Shown one piece after another: positions 8,404-16,508 of a stretch of 64,000 nt of DNA; position 1 is the stretch's first letter, and each line of letters opens with the position of its first letter. The notes beneath the pieces were generated by a model, which was given only the letters and a program-made list of their open reading frames with translations, was not told the DNA's origin and made no database searches. The DNA is taken from positions 26,139 to 90,138 of the forward strand of contig CAJGEC010000006.1 of NCBI GenBank assembly GCA_904502285.1, read 5' to 3'. The translations under genes and the position numbers were made by a program. This DNA is from an uncultured Alistipes sp. Its GTDB lineage: Bacteria; Bacteroidota; Bacteroidia; Bacteroidales; Rikenellaceae.

Positions 8404-9119
8404 TGCGACGACTAATAATCATACCTACCTACAACGAGAAGGAGAATGTGGTGAAGATGATTCGCCGAGTGATGGCTATGCCTATGGGCTTCGACCTACT
8501 CATTGTCGATGATGGTTCTCCCGATGGCACTGCCTCATTGGTTAAGGCCGAGCAAGCAACCTATGGTGAGCGTCTCCACCTCTTGGAGCGTTCGGGTAAG
8601 TTGGGCCTCGGCACAGCCTATATCGCGGGCTTCAAGTATGCTTTGGAGCGTGGCTACGACAGAATCTTCGAGATGGACTGCGACTTCTCGCATAACCCCG
8701 ACGACCTTCCCCGCTTGGATGCTATGCTCGACGAACGCGATGTGGCCATTGGCTCGCGCTACTCGCGTGGAGTGAACGTGGTGAATTGGCCCTTGGGTCG
8801 TCTTTTGATGTCCTACTTCGCCTCGAAGTATGTGCGCATCGTAACACGTATGCCCGTCTGCGACGCTACGGCAGGCTTTGTAGGCTACCGTCGCGAGGTG
8901 CTCGAAACCATCGACCTGGATGCTGTGCAGATGATAGGCTACGGCTTCCAGATAGAGATGAAGTACTCGGCGTGGCGTCTCGGCTTCAACGTGGGCGAGG
9001 TATCTATCATCTTCGTAGATAGGGAGGAGGGCACCTCTAAGATGTCGTCAGGCATCTTTGGTGAGGCCTTCTTCGGAGTGTTGAAGATGCCGTTCAGACG
9101 AATAAAACCTAAAAAATAG
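8403..9119 (+). CDS. Polyprenol-phosphate mannosyltransferase-like GT2
   Basis: The 238-residue protein is of the dolichol/polyprenol-phosphate mannose synthase (DPM1) type, which charges a lipid phosphate carrier with a sugar at the cytoplasmic face of the inner membrane. Diagnostic segments are LIIIPTYNEKENV, LIVDDGSPDGTA, KLGLGTAYIAGFKYAL and MDCDFSHNP, with DCD as the metal site. There is no C-terminal multi-TM domain, as in DPM1. I chose ATG at 8403, overlapping the upstream TGA by one base; a GTG at 8400 would add one Met only. The actual sugar is inferred from family similarity. Confidence 0.9.
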   Translation: MRRLIIIPTYNEKENVVKMIRRVMAMPMGFDLLIVDDGSPDGTASLVKAEQATYGERLHLLERSGKLGLGTAYIAGFKYALERGYDRIFEMDCDFSHNPDDLPRLDAMLDERDVAIGSRYSRGVNVVNWPLGRLLMSYFASKYVRIVTRMPVCDATAGFVGYRREVLETIDLDAVQMIGYGFQIEMKYSAWRLGFNVGEVSIIFVDREEGTSKMSSGIFGEAFFGVLKMPFRRIKPKK

Positions 9120-9127
9120 AATATACT

Positions 9128-9910
9128 ATGAATATGAAAGAGGCCGAGATGGCTACTGCGCGCCTTCTCGAAGTTATGGATACGCTACGTAGGGAGTGCC
9201 CCTGGGATAGGGAGCAGACCTTCGACTCGTTGCGTAACAACACCATCGAGGAGACCTACGAACTCGCGGATGCGATCACCGACAAAAATATGGAGGGCAT
9301 AAAGGAGGAGTTGGGCGACCTACTTCTACACGTGGTCTTCTACTCGAAAATGGGAGAGGAGCAGGGCGCCTTCAACTATACCGACGTAGCCAATGGCGTA
9401 TGCGACAAACTCATCTATCGCCACCCCCACGTCTATGGCGACATCCACGCCGACACCCCCGACGAGGTGAAGCAGAATTGGGAGACCCTCAAGTTGCGCA
9501 AGAAGAGTCGCAAGAATGGTGCTTTGGGAGGTGTCCCAGTGTCGTTGCCTGCTATGGTCAAGGCCTTTCGCATCGGTGAGAAGGCTGCAGCCGTAGGCTT
9601 CGACTGGCAGAAGCGCGAGGATGTGTGGGGTAAGGTCAAGGAGGAGCTTATGGAGGTAGATGCCGAGATTGAGGCAAAGAATATGGAGTACCTCACCGAC
9701 GAGATTGGAGACCTCTTCTTCGCCCTTATCAACGCCTGCCGCCTCTATGGCATCGACCCAGAGGGTGCTTTGGAGCGCACCAACAAGAAGTTTATCCGTC
9801 GTTTCGGACACGTGGAGCAGAGGGCCGAGGAGCGTGGTGTGACCCTCCGTGAGTTGTCGCTTGAAGAGATGGATGGCTATTGGAACGAAGCAAAACAAAA
9901 CGAAAAATAG
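9128..9910 (+). CDS. mazG: Nucleoside triphosphate pyrophosphohydrolase MazG
   Basis: It hydrolyses (d)NTPs to NMP and pyrophosphate, acting in nucleotide-pool sanitation. It has 260 residues, the length of the E. coli two-domain enzyme. The N-terminal domain shows ECPWDREQTFDSLR, then ETYELADAI and EELGDLLLHVVFYS, which supply the acidic Mg ligands. A second, weaker MazG repeat is visible (EELMEVDAEIE and DEIGDLFFALINACR). It starts 8 nt after the glycosyltransferase and ends 6 nt before the carbonic anhydrase gene, so the genes are tightly coupled. Confidence 0.95.
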   Translation: MNMKEAEMATARLLEVMDTLRRECPWDREQTFDSLRNNTIEETYELADAITDKNMEGIKEELGDLLLHVVFYSKMGEEQGAFNYTDVANGVCDKLIYRHPHVYGDIHADTPDEVKQNWETLKLRKKSRKNGALGGVPVSLPAMVKAFRIGEKAAAVGFDWQKREDVWGKVKEELMEVDAEIEAKNMEYLTDEIGDLFFALINACRLYGIDPEGALERTNKKFIRRFGHVEQRAEERGVTLRELSLEEMDGYWNEAKQNEK

Positions 9911-9916
9911 AATACT

Positions 9917-10441
9917 ATGGCTTTAATCAGAGAAGTACGTGGCTACACGCCAGAGATTGGAAACGACACTTGGTTGGCAGAGAATGCTACCATCATCGGT
10001 AACGTAAAGATTGGTGAGAACTGCTCGATATGGTACAATGCCGTATTGCGTGGCGATGTCAATGCCATCACCATCGGTAACAACACAAACATTCAGGATG
10101 GTGTAGTCATCCACACCCTCTACGATGGCTCAAAGAACCCCTCTCAGACCCATATCGGCGACTATGTTTCCGTAGGTCACAACGCCATCATCCACGGAGG
10201 TATCATCGAGGATAACTGTCTTATCGGTATGGGTGCTACCATCCTCGACAACGCTGTCGTAGGCACTGGTTGCATCGTTGCTGCCAACGCTCTTGTCCTC
10301 TCAAACCAGAAACTTGAGCCCTACTCAGTATATGCAGGTGTTCCCGCCAAAAAAGTCAAGGACGTAACTCCTGAGCAGCGCGATGAGATTATCAAGCGCA
10401 CGGCACGAGATTATTGTACGTATGCCTCTTGGTACAAGTAA
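9917..10441 (+). CDS. Gamma-carbonic anhydrase family hexapeptide-repeat protein
   Basis: The 174-residue left-handed beta-helix protein belongs to the YrdA/Cam subgroup. Hexapeptide turns run from about residue 25 to 140. Three His in the expected places (His66, His88 and His93, the last two in GHNAIIH) would bind the active-site metal at the trimer interface. Members interconvert CO2 and bicarbonate, although for several bacterial ones the activity is weak or unproven. It is the last gene of the run begun at 5629; an intergenic repeat element follows. Confidence 0.92.
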   Translation: MALIREVRGYTPEIGNDTWLAENATIIGNVKIGENCSIWYNAVLRGDVNAITIGNNTNIQDGVVIHTLYDGSKNPSQTHIGDYVSVGHNAIIHGGIIEDNCLIGMGATILDNAVVGTGCIVAANALVLSNQKLEPYSVYAGVPAKKVKDVTPEQRDEIIKRTARDYCTYASWYK

Positions 10442-10490
10442 TTTGAAGTTATAAGGTGGCATCTACGTCATCTGCCAATCTTATATATTA

Positions 10491-10611
10491 GGGAGTTTAG
10501 GGAATTTAAGGAGTTTAGGGAGGACTTCAAGAAGTTTTGGGAGTAGCTTGCACGGGTCGTTCTCGCAAGGGCATTCCGCAAGTTCTTTAAATTCCTTAAT
10601 CTCCCTGCTCT
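10491..10611. repeat. Intergenic repeat element with 9-nt units and inverted arms (copy 1)
   Basis: The left arm (10492-10518) holds three in-phase 9-nt units: GGAGTTTAG, GGAATTTAA, GGAGTTTAG. About 65 nt later, at 10585-10605, the complement of the same unit type occurs (CTTTAAATTCC then TTAATCTCCC), so the ends form an imperfect inverted repeat of about 20 bp. The middle contains GGGAGTAGCTTGCAC. A related element lies at 46763-46902. It fills the gap between the carbonic anhydrase gene and the histidine kinase gene. I take it as a dispersed non-coding repeat family of unknown role. Confidence 0.7.
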
Positions 10612-10661
10612 TTAGCAGACCCTACCAGTGCCGACCCACGCCACAAATAACAACAACAGCA

Positions 10662-11996
10662 ATGAAGAAAAAGAGCAACATAATTCTACACGCACTTATA
10701 GCCGTGGTGTTGAGCCTCGTTGTGAACTTCTCCTACCTGCTCACACCGATAATCACGGAGCAGGGGGCAAAGCCACGAGAGGAGCTATCCTTAGATGCCG
10801 AGCATACGTCGGGTGTCCTATATCTCGACAGAGACCTTCACGGTTATATCGTCTGCGACTGCGACAAGCGTGACTCCACCTATGTCACAGCGTGGCAGGT
10901 GCAACGTCACCGACTGCAGGAGGGCGACAGACTCATCTTCTCCACACGCACGGTGGATGAGCGAAACGCAGAGTTCAGCGAGGGGGCGCACCCTCGTCTC
11001 GATAGGGTCTATATGCGCAATGGCGAGGAGCTCGACATCGACACCGTCTACGACAGGCCCAGCCGCACGATGGAGTTCATTTGGCAGATAGTCTACTACG
11101 CCTTAGTGTCGTTGGCCATAATCCTTATTCTTGTGTGGATACCCAAGAGTGGCAACTACACTAATTGGGCCTTTATGCGTCGCCTCTTTATAGCAGTACT
11201 ACTGTCGTTGGCGCTGACATATATCGCACCGATAGTCTCGTTCAAGGATGGTGCGATGCGCATAGTCTCCTTCTTCCAGGCAGATGCTCACACCAGCACC
11301 TACTACATAGTGCTTACCAAGTACCTATTTATGTTGGTGGTATCAATCCTCTATGCGCGCATCTATCTTTTGCTTCGTCAGCGTCAGGTGATGGAGGTGG
11401 AGAACGAGCGACTCAAGAACGAGAATCTCTCCACTCGCTACAATATGCTCATGGGACAGATTAACCCTCACTTCTTCTTCAACTCGCTGAACTCCTTGGC
11501 GATGCTTGTGCGTGAGGGCGACCAGAGCCGTGCGCTTGAGTATATCGACCAGCTATCCTACACCTTCCGCTACATCATCCAGAATGGTCAGACCAGCAAC
11601 ACAACCCTCAAGGATGAGATGGCCTTTGTCGATGCCTATGCCTACCTCTTCAAGATTCGCTATGCCGACAAACTATTCTTCGACATATCCATCCCTGAGG
11701 AGTATCTCGCGTGGACACTGCCTGCCCTCTCGCTACAGCCACTCATAGGCAATGCCGTAAAGCATAACAGCATAACCACGAAGAATCCACTCCATATATA
11801 TATACGAGTAGAGGATGATGTACTTGTGGTGGAGAACAAGAAACAGCCAAAACTCGATGTGGAGCCTTCGACGGGCATAGGTCTTAGCAACCTCAACAGC
11901 CGTTGGCAGATCATCGTGGGACAAGAGATAGAGATTATTGATACGGCAGATAGTTTCCAGGTGCGTCTGCCATTGACCAAACCAAAGAGTCTATGA
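10662..11996 (+). CDS. LytS-type sensor histidine kinase
   Basis: The 444-residue inner-membrane kinase has an N-terminal TM helix (about 8-27), an extracytoplasmic segment of about 110 residues, and three further TM helices (about 140-160, 175-195 and 215-240). The His-kinase domain (PF06580 type) has the phosphoacceptor His270 in QINPHFFFNSLNSL, and a HATPase domain follows with LQPLIGNAVKHNS as N-box and a Gly motif in STGIGLSNL. I chose ATG at 10662 (MKKKSNII); the open frame extends upstream to 10548 but there crosses the repeat-element flank and lacks a coherent protein start. It overlaps the response regulator by 4 nt (ATGA). The signal sensed is unknown. Confidence 0.93.
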   Translation: MKKKSNIILHALIAVVLSLVVNFSYLLTPIITEQGAKPREELSLDAEHTSGVLYLDRDLHGYIVCDCDKRDSTYVTAWQVQRHRLQEGDRLIFSTRTVDERNAEFSEGAHPRLDRVYMRNGEELDIDTVYDRPSRTMEFIWQIVYYALVSLAIILILVWIPKSGNYTNWAFMRRLFIAVLLSLALTYIAPIVSFKDGAMRIVSFFQADAHTSTYYIVLTKYLFMLVVSILYARIYLLLRQRQVMEVENERLKNENLSTRYNMLMGQINPHFFFNSLNSLAMLVREGDQSRALEYIDQLSYTFRYIIQNGQTSNTTLKDEMAFVDAYAYLFKIRYADKLFFDISIPEEYLAWTLPALSLQPLIGNAVKHNSITTKNPLHIYIRVEDDVLVVENKKQPKLDVEPSTGIGLSNLNSRWQIIVGQEIEIIDTADSFQVRLPLTKPKSL

Positions 11997-12766
11997 TAAA
12001 GAGAGTTATAATTGTAGAGGATGAGACGGCTGCGGTGGTAAACCTGCGCAGTATGCTCTCCATAGTAGCCCCTGGGGCCGAGGTTGTCGAGGTCTTGGAG
12101 TCGGTGGAGGAGGCCGTAGAGTTCTTCAAGGGTGAGGTAGAGGCCGATGTCGTCTTTATGGATATACACCTTGCCGATGGCGACTCGTTCCGCATCTTCG
12201 ATAGCGTAGATATAGAGATACCTATTATATTTACCACGGCCTACGACCAATATGCCTTGGAAGCCTTCAAGGTTAATAGTATCGACTACCTACTAAAACC
12301 ATTCAAGGAGGAGGAGTTGCGACGAGCGCTTGAGAAGCTACACCGCTTAACCGAGGGTGAGCGTCAGGAGCGTCGCCAGCAGAATAGACGTGTGGCAGAG
12401 GAGATTGCATCGGAGGCGGTGCAGACGATGTTGCTCCGCCACAAGGATAAGATTATCCCCGTCAAGACCGAGGACGTGGCATTCTTCTACACCTCCGAGG
12501 AGCGAGTTACACTCACGACACTCACTGGCGAGAGCTATCCCGTAGATAAGACCCTTGAGGCCTTGGTGCAGATACTTCCGCCACAGCGCTTCTATCGTGC
12601 CAACCGCCAATTTATCGTCTCGCGACGCGCCGTGAAGGATATCGCAGTGTGGTTCGGAAGTAGGCTTGCGCTCAACCTGACCATAGAGACTCCTGAGCGA
12701 ATCATCATATCTAAGGCCCGTGTGCCAGAATTCAAGGGTTGGCTGCAGGCGGTTCACAACGAGTAA
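11993..12766 (+). CDS. LytTR-family response regulator
   Basis: The 257-residue regulator pairs with the overlapping kinase. The receiver domain (1-120) has the acidic pocket EDE at 9-11, the phosphoacceptor Asp57 in FMDIHLADGD, the Thr in FTTAYDQYA and the Lys in LLKPF. A linker of about 40 residues leads to a C-terminal LytTR DNA-binding domain (about 155-255) with FYRANRQFIVSRRAV. It would bind direct repeats upstream of its target genes. The nearest downstream candidates are the His-rich protein gene and the beta-barrel protein gene; a regulatory link is inference only. Confidence 0.94.
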   Translation: MIKRVIIVEDETAAVVNLRSMLSIVAPGAEVVEVLESVEEAVEFFKGEVEADVVFMDIHLADGDSFRIFDSVDIEIPIIFTTAYDQYALEAFKVNSIDYLLKPFKEEELRRALEKLHRLTEGERQERRQQNRRVAEEIASEAVQTMLLRHKDKIIPVKTEDVAFFYTSEERVTLTTLTGESYPVDKTLEALVQILPPQRFYRANRQFIVSRRAVKDIAVWFGSRLALNLTIETPERIIISKARVPEFKGWLQAVHNE

Positions 12767-12833
12767 AAGAGACTTCACCCCTGCAATTATCCGTTTGGCC
12801 TGAGTGGTAGATACAAATCGTAATTTAGGGTTG

Positions 12834-12841
12834 TACCTTTG
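12834..12841 (+). promoter_or_regulatory. Putative -7 promoter element for the His-rich protein gene
   Basis: TACCTTTG matches TAnnTTTG and lies 42 nt before the start codon at 12884. I see no clear TTTG at the expected -33 distance, so the promoter may need an activator. Confidence 0.55.
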
Positions 12842-12883
12842 TTCTAAGAAAACAGATGTATAACCCTTTTAAAATTTACGATT

Positions 12884-13273
12884 ATGAAGAAGATGATGTT
12901 TTTGGCCCTCGCGCTATCGGTGATGGCAATGGGTAGTGTTTCAGCAAGTGATGCAGACCGCAAGCCAGGTGGTTTAGTCGTAGGATTCAACGGTAACGGA
13001 GGCTTTGTAAAGGTAGAGATGGGTGCGCCAAAGCCAAGCAAGCGACCAAGCTGTTGCTGCGACTTACACCACAATCCACCACGCAAGCACCACAAGAAGG
13101 CTCACGCTAACTGGGAGAAGAGACACGAGATACCAAGGGGCAAGCACCCACACAACTGCCCATCTCACGGCCCACACCACAACTTCAATGGTGGCCGCCC
13201 AACACCTCCACCGCCAGCACATCGCCCTGGATATGGCTATCCTGGTCGCCCCGGAGGTCCAGTACGCAGATAG
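12884..13273 (+). CDS. Small secreted His/Pro/Cys-rich protein
   Basis: The 129-residue protein has a clear signal peptide (MKKMMFLALALSVMAMGSVSA). The mature part starts with a short ordinary segment (GGLVVGFNGNGGFVKVEMG) and then turns into a low-complexity tail with 12 His, four Cys (three in a row, SCCCD, and one in NCPSH), many Pro, Lys and Arg, and a Gly/Pro-rich end. I know no family for it. His/Cys clusters in an exported protein suggest transition-metal binding or buffering; that is inference. It is a monocistronic unit, with a TAnnTTTG box upstream and a perfect 10-bp terminator downstream. It follows the two-component pair on the same strand, which might control it. Confidence 0.75.
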   Translation: MKKMMFLALALSVMAMGSVSASDADRKPGGLVVGFNGNGGFVKVEMGAPKPSKRPSCCCDLHHNPPRKHHKKAHANWEKRHEIPRGKHPHNCPSHGPHHNFNGGRPTPPPPAHRPGYGYPGRPGGPVRR

Positions 13274-13307
13274 AAAAGTTGATAAAACCACTAAAAAATA
13301 GAGTAAA

Positions 13308-13341
13308 GGGGTAAATCTAAGTCGATTTACCCCCTATTTTT
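13308..13341 (+). terminator. Terminator after the His-rich protein gene
   Basis: A perfect 10-bp stem, GGGGTAAATC (13308-13317) with GATTTACCCC (13324-13333), and a six-base loop are followed by CTATTTTT. Confidence 0.88.
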
Positions 13342-13384
13342 GGCGATTCACCCACAAAGTGTCGCGTATGTCAATAAATTTCAT

Positions 13385-13392
13385 TACTTTCG
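13385..13392 (+). promoter_or_regulatory. Possible -7 element for the beta-barrel protein gene
   Basis: TACTTTCG resembles the TAnnTTTG box with one change (TTCG), a variant also seen at 20921 and 30027. It lies 50 nt before the start at 13443. It overlaps a short palindrome, TTTCG-CGAAG-CGAAA (13388-13402). No -33 element is evident. Confidence 0.4.
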
Positions 13393-13442
13393 CGAAGCGA
13401 AATTGTGCAACAAATCGAGGTGAAAATAATAGATAAAATAGG

Positions 13443-16433
13443 ATGATAAAACGACTTTTTACAATTTTAGTTATGCTCTGCGTGGCACTCCCTGCTATGG
13501 CGCAGACGGCAAAGATCTCTGCTAAGGTTATTGATGCAGAGACCAAGGAGGGTATCATTGGTGCCATTATGGAGGTCATTGATGCTAAGACTACAAAGAG
13601 CCGACACTCCGTTTCAGGTGCTATGGGTGCAGTCACTGTGACGAGCCTCAGCAATGCAGAGTACGAAGTTAGGATTTCCTTTATTGGCTATGCTACACAT
13701 ACCCAGCGTGTTACGATTAGTGGCAAGAGCGTTGATTTAGGTACTCTCGAACTTAAGCCTGAGGCTGTGGCTATCGAAGGAGTTGTCAAGGAGGTGCAGG
13801 CTTTGCGTACCTCGCAGAATGGCGACACGGTAGCCTATAATGCTGCGGCGTTTAAGGTTGCTGCAGATGCCGATGTCGAGGGCCTTTTGAAGAAGATGCC
13901 AGGTATCACCATCTCGAATGGCTCGGTTGAGGCACAGGGTGAGCAGGTGAAAAAGATCTTTGTTGATGGAAAGGAGTTCTTCGGTGAGGATGTCTCTACG
14001 GCATTGAACTCGCTGCCAGCGCAAGCGGTAGACCGTATCGAGGTCTTCAACAAGCTCTCGGATAATGCCGAGTTCTCAGGTATGGACGATGGCGAGGGCT
14101 ACAAGGCTATCAATATCGTAACGCACTCTAATATGCGTCAGGGCGTCTTCGGAAAGATGTACGCTGGCTATGGCTATCAGCCAGATATCGATGGTGGTGC
14201 GCCCGCGGACCCCGATTTCCAGAATACTACATCCTATAACCCTACAGTGGGCGATGTCACATCGCACCACAAGTATAATGTGGGTGGTAACGTAAATATC
14301 TTCCAGGATCGCCACCGTATATCGGTTATCGGCCTCTTGAACAATGTAAACCAGCAGAACTTCTCGTTCGAGGATATCCTTGGCGTGAATGGTGGTGGCG
14401 GTGGTGGTGGCCGTCGTGGAGGTGTCGGTCAGTATATGGTGCGCCCTCAGAGTGGTGTTGCGAATGTTGGCTCGATTGGTGCGCAATACTCAAGCACTTT
14501 TGGCAAGGATGATATGATAAAGCTCAATGGTTCATACTTCTTCAACAATACCAATACACGTAATAAAAGTGTGGTAGAGAAGTGGTATGAGTCACCATCG
14601 CCTATCGACACTTTGGAGCAGCGTGGTGAGTCGGAGACCCGCAACTATAACCATCGCTTCAATTTGCGTTTCGACTGGACTATCAACAAGAATATGTCGT
14701 TGATGTCGCGTACCAACCTAAGTTTCCAGGGCAACGACCCACGTAACCAGCAGTATGGTGAACTTGTGGGTGAGACAGCCGCAGAAAAGGGTCTCCCTTA
14801 CGAGGCGCTCTATAATGGTTCTACTGGTACGTCGCGCGCCTTCCGTTTCTCGGAGTTCTTGCAGTATCGTGTGAAACTCGGCAAGGATGGTCGCACCATC
14901 ACGGTCGATGGCCGCTACTCGATTCGTAAGACGCCAAAGTCGATAAGCAATAGTTACTCTTCGTTGGAGACAATTCTCGACCCTGAGAGCAATATTTACA
15001 TACCCGATTTGCGCTATGTGGCAACTTACGCACCACAGAAGGAGATAGATCTTAGCGCTAATGTCACATATACTGAGCCTGTTGCCAAGAATGCTCAGGT
15101 GAGTGTGCAGTATCGCTTTGATGTCGAGAACCAGGAGATCTCCAAGGAGGCGTTCCTTACAGGTGCGGACTACGATATCACTGGTTTGTCGCCTCAGGCA
15201 GAGTTGTCGCGTCTGACACAGAACCGCAGTGCAGAGCATCGTGTAGGTCCAGGCTTCCGCTATGCCAAGGGCCGCAATACGTTTATTGCCAATCTTTATT
15301 ATCAATATTCAGAGCTCGATGGCTATGTGAATTATAGTTTTGTGGATAGAAAGTTCAACCATCTCACCTACTTCTTGATGGGAAATATAGCATTCAACCC
15401 ACAGAACACCATTCGCGTATTTGTCAATTCCTATACTCGTAACCCCGATGTAGTAAATCTGCAACCTATCTACGATGTTACCAATGCACAGTTTGTGACA
15501 AGGGGTAATGGTAATCTGAAGTCGTCGTACAACCACCGCATCAACTTCCACTATGTGCGCTCGAATATCGAGAAGGGTCGTACGTTTATGTGGATGTTCT
15601 CAGGCCAAATCACTCAGGATCATATTGGCCAGAGCATCATCTACAACCCTCAAAAGGAGGATTTGAAGGATTTCGAGGTGGTTGATCCTAATGGTGAGTA
15701 TAATCCATTGCAGCTCACTACCTACGAGAATATGAAGGGTTCGAGCTCGTTGCGTACGCACGTTAGTTACGGCTTCCCCATCGCGCCAATCAAGTGTAAC
15801 CTTAATGTTATGGCTGGCGTGAGCTGGACACGTACACCTTCGATGATTAACCACGAGCTTAACATCACAAGCAATATGGGTTATGATGCGATGCTCTCGC
15901 TTGGTAGCAACATATCTGAGAATATCGACTTTACTATCCAGTGGAATGGTGCCTACAACAATGCTAAGCAGTCGTTGGCAATGCGCAATGGCAACAACCG
16001 CAACGAATACTTCAACCACTCGGCATCGGGTAGTGTGAAGTGGGTTTTCTGGAAGGGCTTTACCCTCACCGGAGCAGTGAACTATAACCAGTATATCGGC
16101 TTCACCAACGACTACAACGAGGACTACCTTATCTGCAATGTCTACCTCGGTAAGAAGCTATTCAAGAACCAGCAGGGTGAGGTGCTTGTGGGTGTGAACG
16201 ACCTTCTCAACGAGAATGCGGCATTTGCACGTACCGTGGGTAGCGGTTATACGCAGAATTCGTGGAATAGTGTCATTGGACGCTACTTCACCGTTCAGTT
16301 CAACTACAACCTTCGCCACTTCGGTAAGAAGGGTTCTAAGCAGATTGAGGATTATGAGGGTATGGGAGGCCGACCAAACCTTCCAGGCGGAGGCTCTCAT
16401 TTCGGAGGTCGCCCCCCGATGATGCACAGATAA
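13443..16433 (+). CDS. Outer-membrane beta-barrel protein with carboxypeptidase-like N-domain
   Basis: The 996-residue protein starts with a signal peptide (cleaved after MAQ). Residues about 22-105 form a carboxypeptidase-regulatory-like Ig domain (ISAKVIDAETKEGIIGA, YEVRISFIGYATH). A plug-like region follows with GITISNGSVEAQGEQVKKIF and DGKEFFGED, then DDGEGYKAINIVT, and a large C-terminal barrel rich in alternating strands. This is the outer-membrane beta-barrel family related to TonB-dependent receptors, with no SusD partner next to it. A Gly run (GGGGGGGRRGG, near 320) and a C-terminal Gly/Pro tail are notable. The substrate is unknown. It is transcribed alone and ends at a shared 20-bp terminator. 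Confidence 0.88.
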   Translation: MIKRLFTILVMLCVALPAMAQTAKISAKVIDAETKEGIIGAIMEVIDAKTTKSRHSVSGAMGAVTVTSLSNAEYEVRISFIGYATHTQRVTISGKSVDLGTLELKPEAVAIEGVVKEVQALRTSQNGDTVAYNAAAFKVAADADVEGLLKKMPGITISNGSVEAQGEQVKKIFVDGKEFFGEDVSTALNSLPAQAVDRIEVFNKLSDNAEFSGMDDGEGYKAINIVTHSNMRQGVFGKMYAGYGYQPDIDGGAPADPDFQNTTSYNPTVGDVTSHHKYNVGGNVNIFQDRHRISVIGLLNNVNQQNFSFEDILGVNGGGGGGGRRGGVGQYMVRPQSGVANVGSIGAQYSSTFGKDDMIKLNGSYFFNNTNTRNKSVVEKWYESPSPIDTLEQRGESETRNYNHRFNLRFDWTINKNMSLMSRTNLSFQGNDPRNQQYGELVGETAAEKGLPYEALYNGSTGTSRAFRFSEFLQYRVKLGKDGRTITVDGRYSIRKTPKSISNSYSSLETILDPESNIYIPDLRYVATYAPQKEIDLSANVTYTEPVAKNAQVSVQYRFDVENQEISKEAFLTGADYDITGLSPQAELSRLTQNRSAEHRVGPGFRYAKGRNTFIANLYYQYSELDGYVNYSFVDRKFNHLTYFLMGNIAFNPQNTIRVFVNSYTRNPDVVNLQPIYDVTNAQFVTRGNGNLKSSYNHRINFHYVRSNIEKGRTFMWMFSGQITQDHIGQSIIYNPQKEDLKDFEVVDPNGEYNPLQLTTYENMKGSSSLRTHVSYGFPIAPIKCNLNVMAGVSWTRTPSMINHELNITSNMGYDAMLSLGSNISENIDFTIQWNGAYNNAKQSLAMRNGNNRNEYFNHSASGSVKWVFWKGFTLTGAVNYNQYIGFTNDYNEDYLICNVYLGKKLFKNQQGEVLVGVNDLLNENAAFARTVGSGYTQNSWNSVIGRYFTVQFNYNLRHFGKKGSKQIEDYEGMGGRPNLPGGGSHFGGRPPMMHR

Positions 16434-16445
16434 TAGGCAGTGTAT

Positions 16446-16491
16446 ATAGATAAAGAGCGTGTTCAAACTTCTGAACACGCTCTTTATCTAT
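16446..16491. terminator. Bidirectional terminator between convergent genes
   Basis: A perfect 20-bp inverted repeat (16446-16465 with 16472-16491) around a six-base loop contains the core AAAGAGCGTGTTCA. A/T-rich flanks on both sides allow it to serve the beta-barrel gene (plus) and the DUF2851 gene (minus). Confidence 0.93.
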
Positions 16492-16508
16492 GTGTATGTC
16501 GAGACACT

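Noticed and set aside
10548..10661. N-terminal extension of the histidine kinase
   Set aside because: The 38 extra codons cover the flank of the repeat element and give no signal or domain; ATG at 10662 starts directly before the first TM helix.
12767..12883. LytTR binding-site direct repeats upstream of the His-rich gene
   Set aside because: I could not find two clear imperfect direct repeats with the usual spacing.
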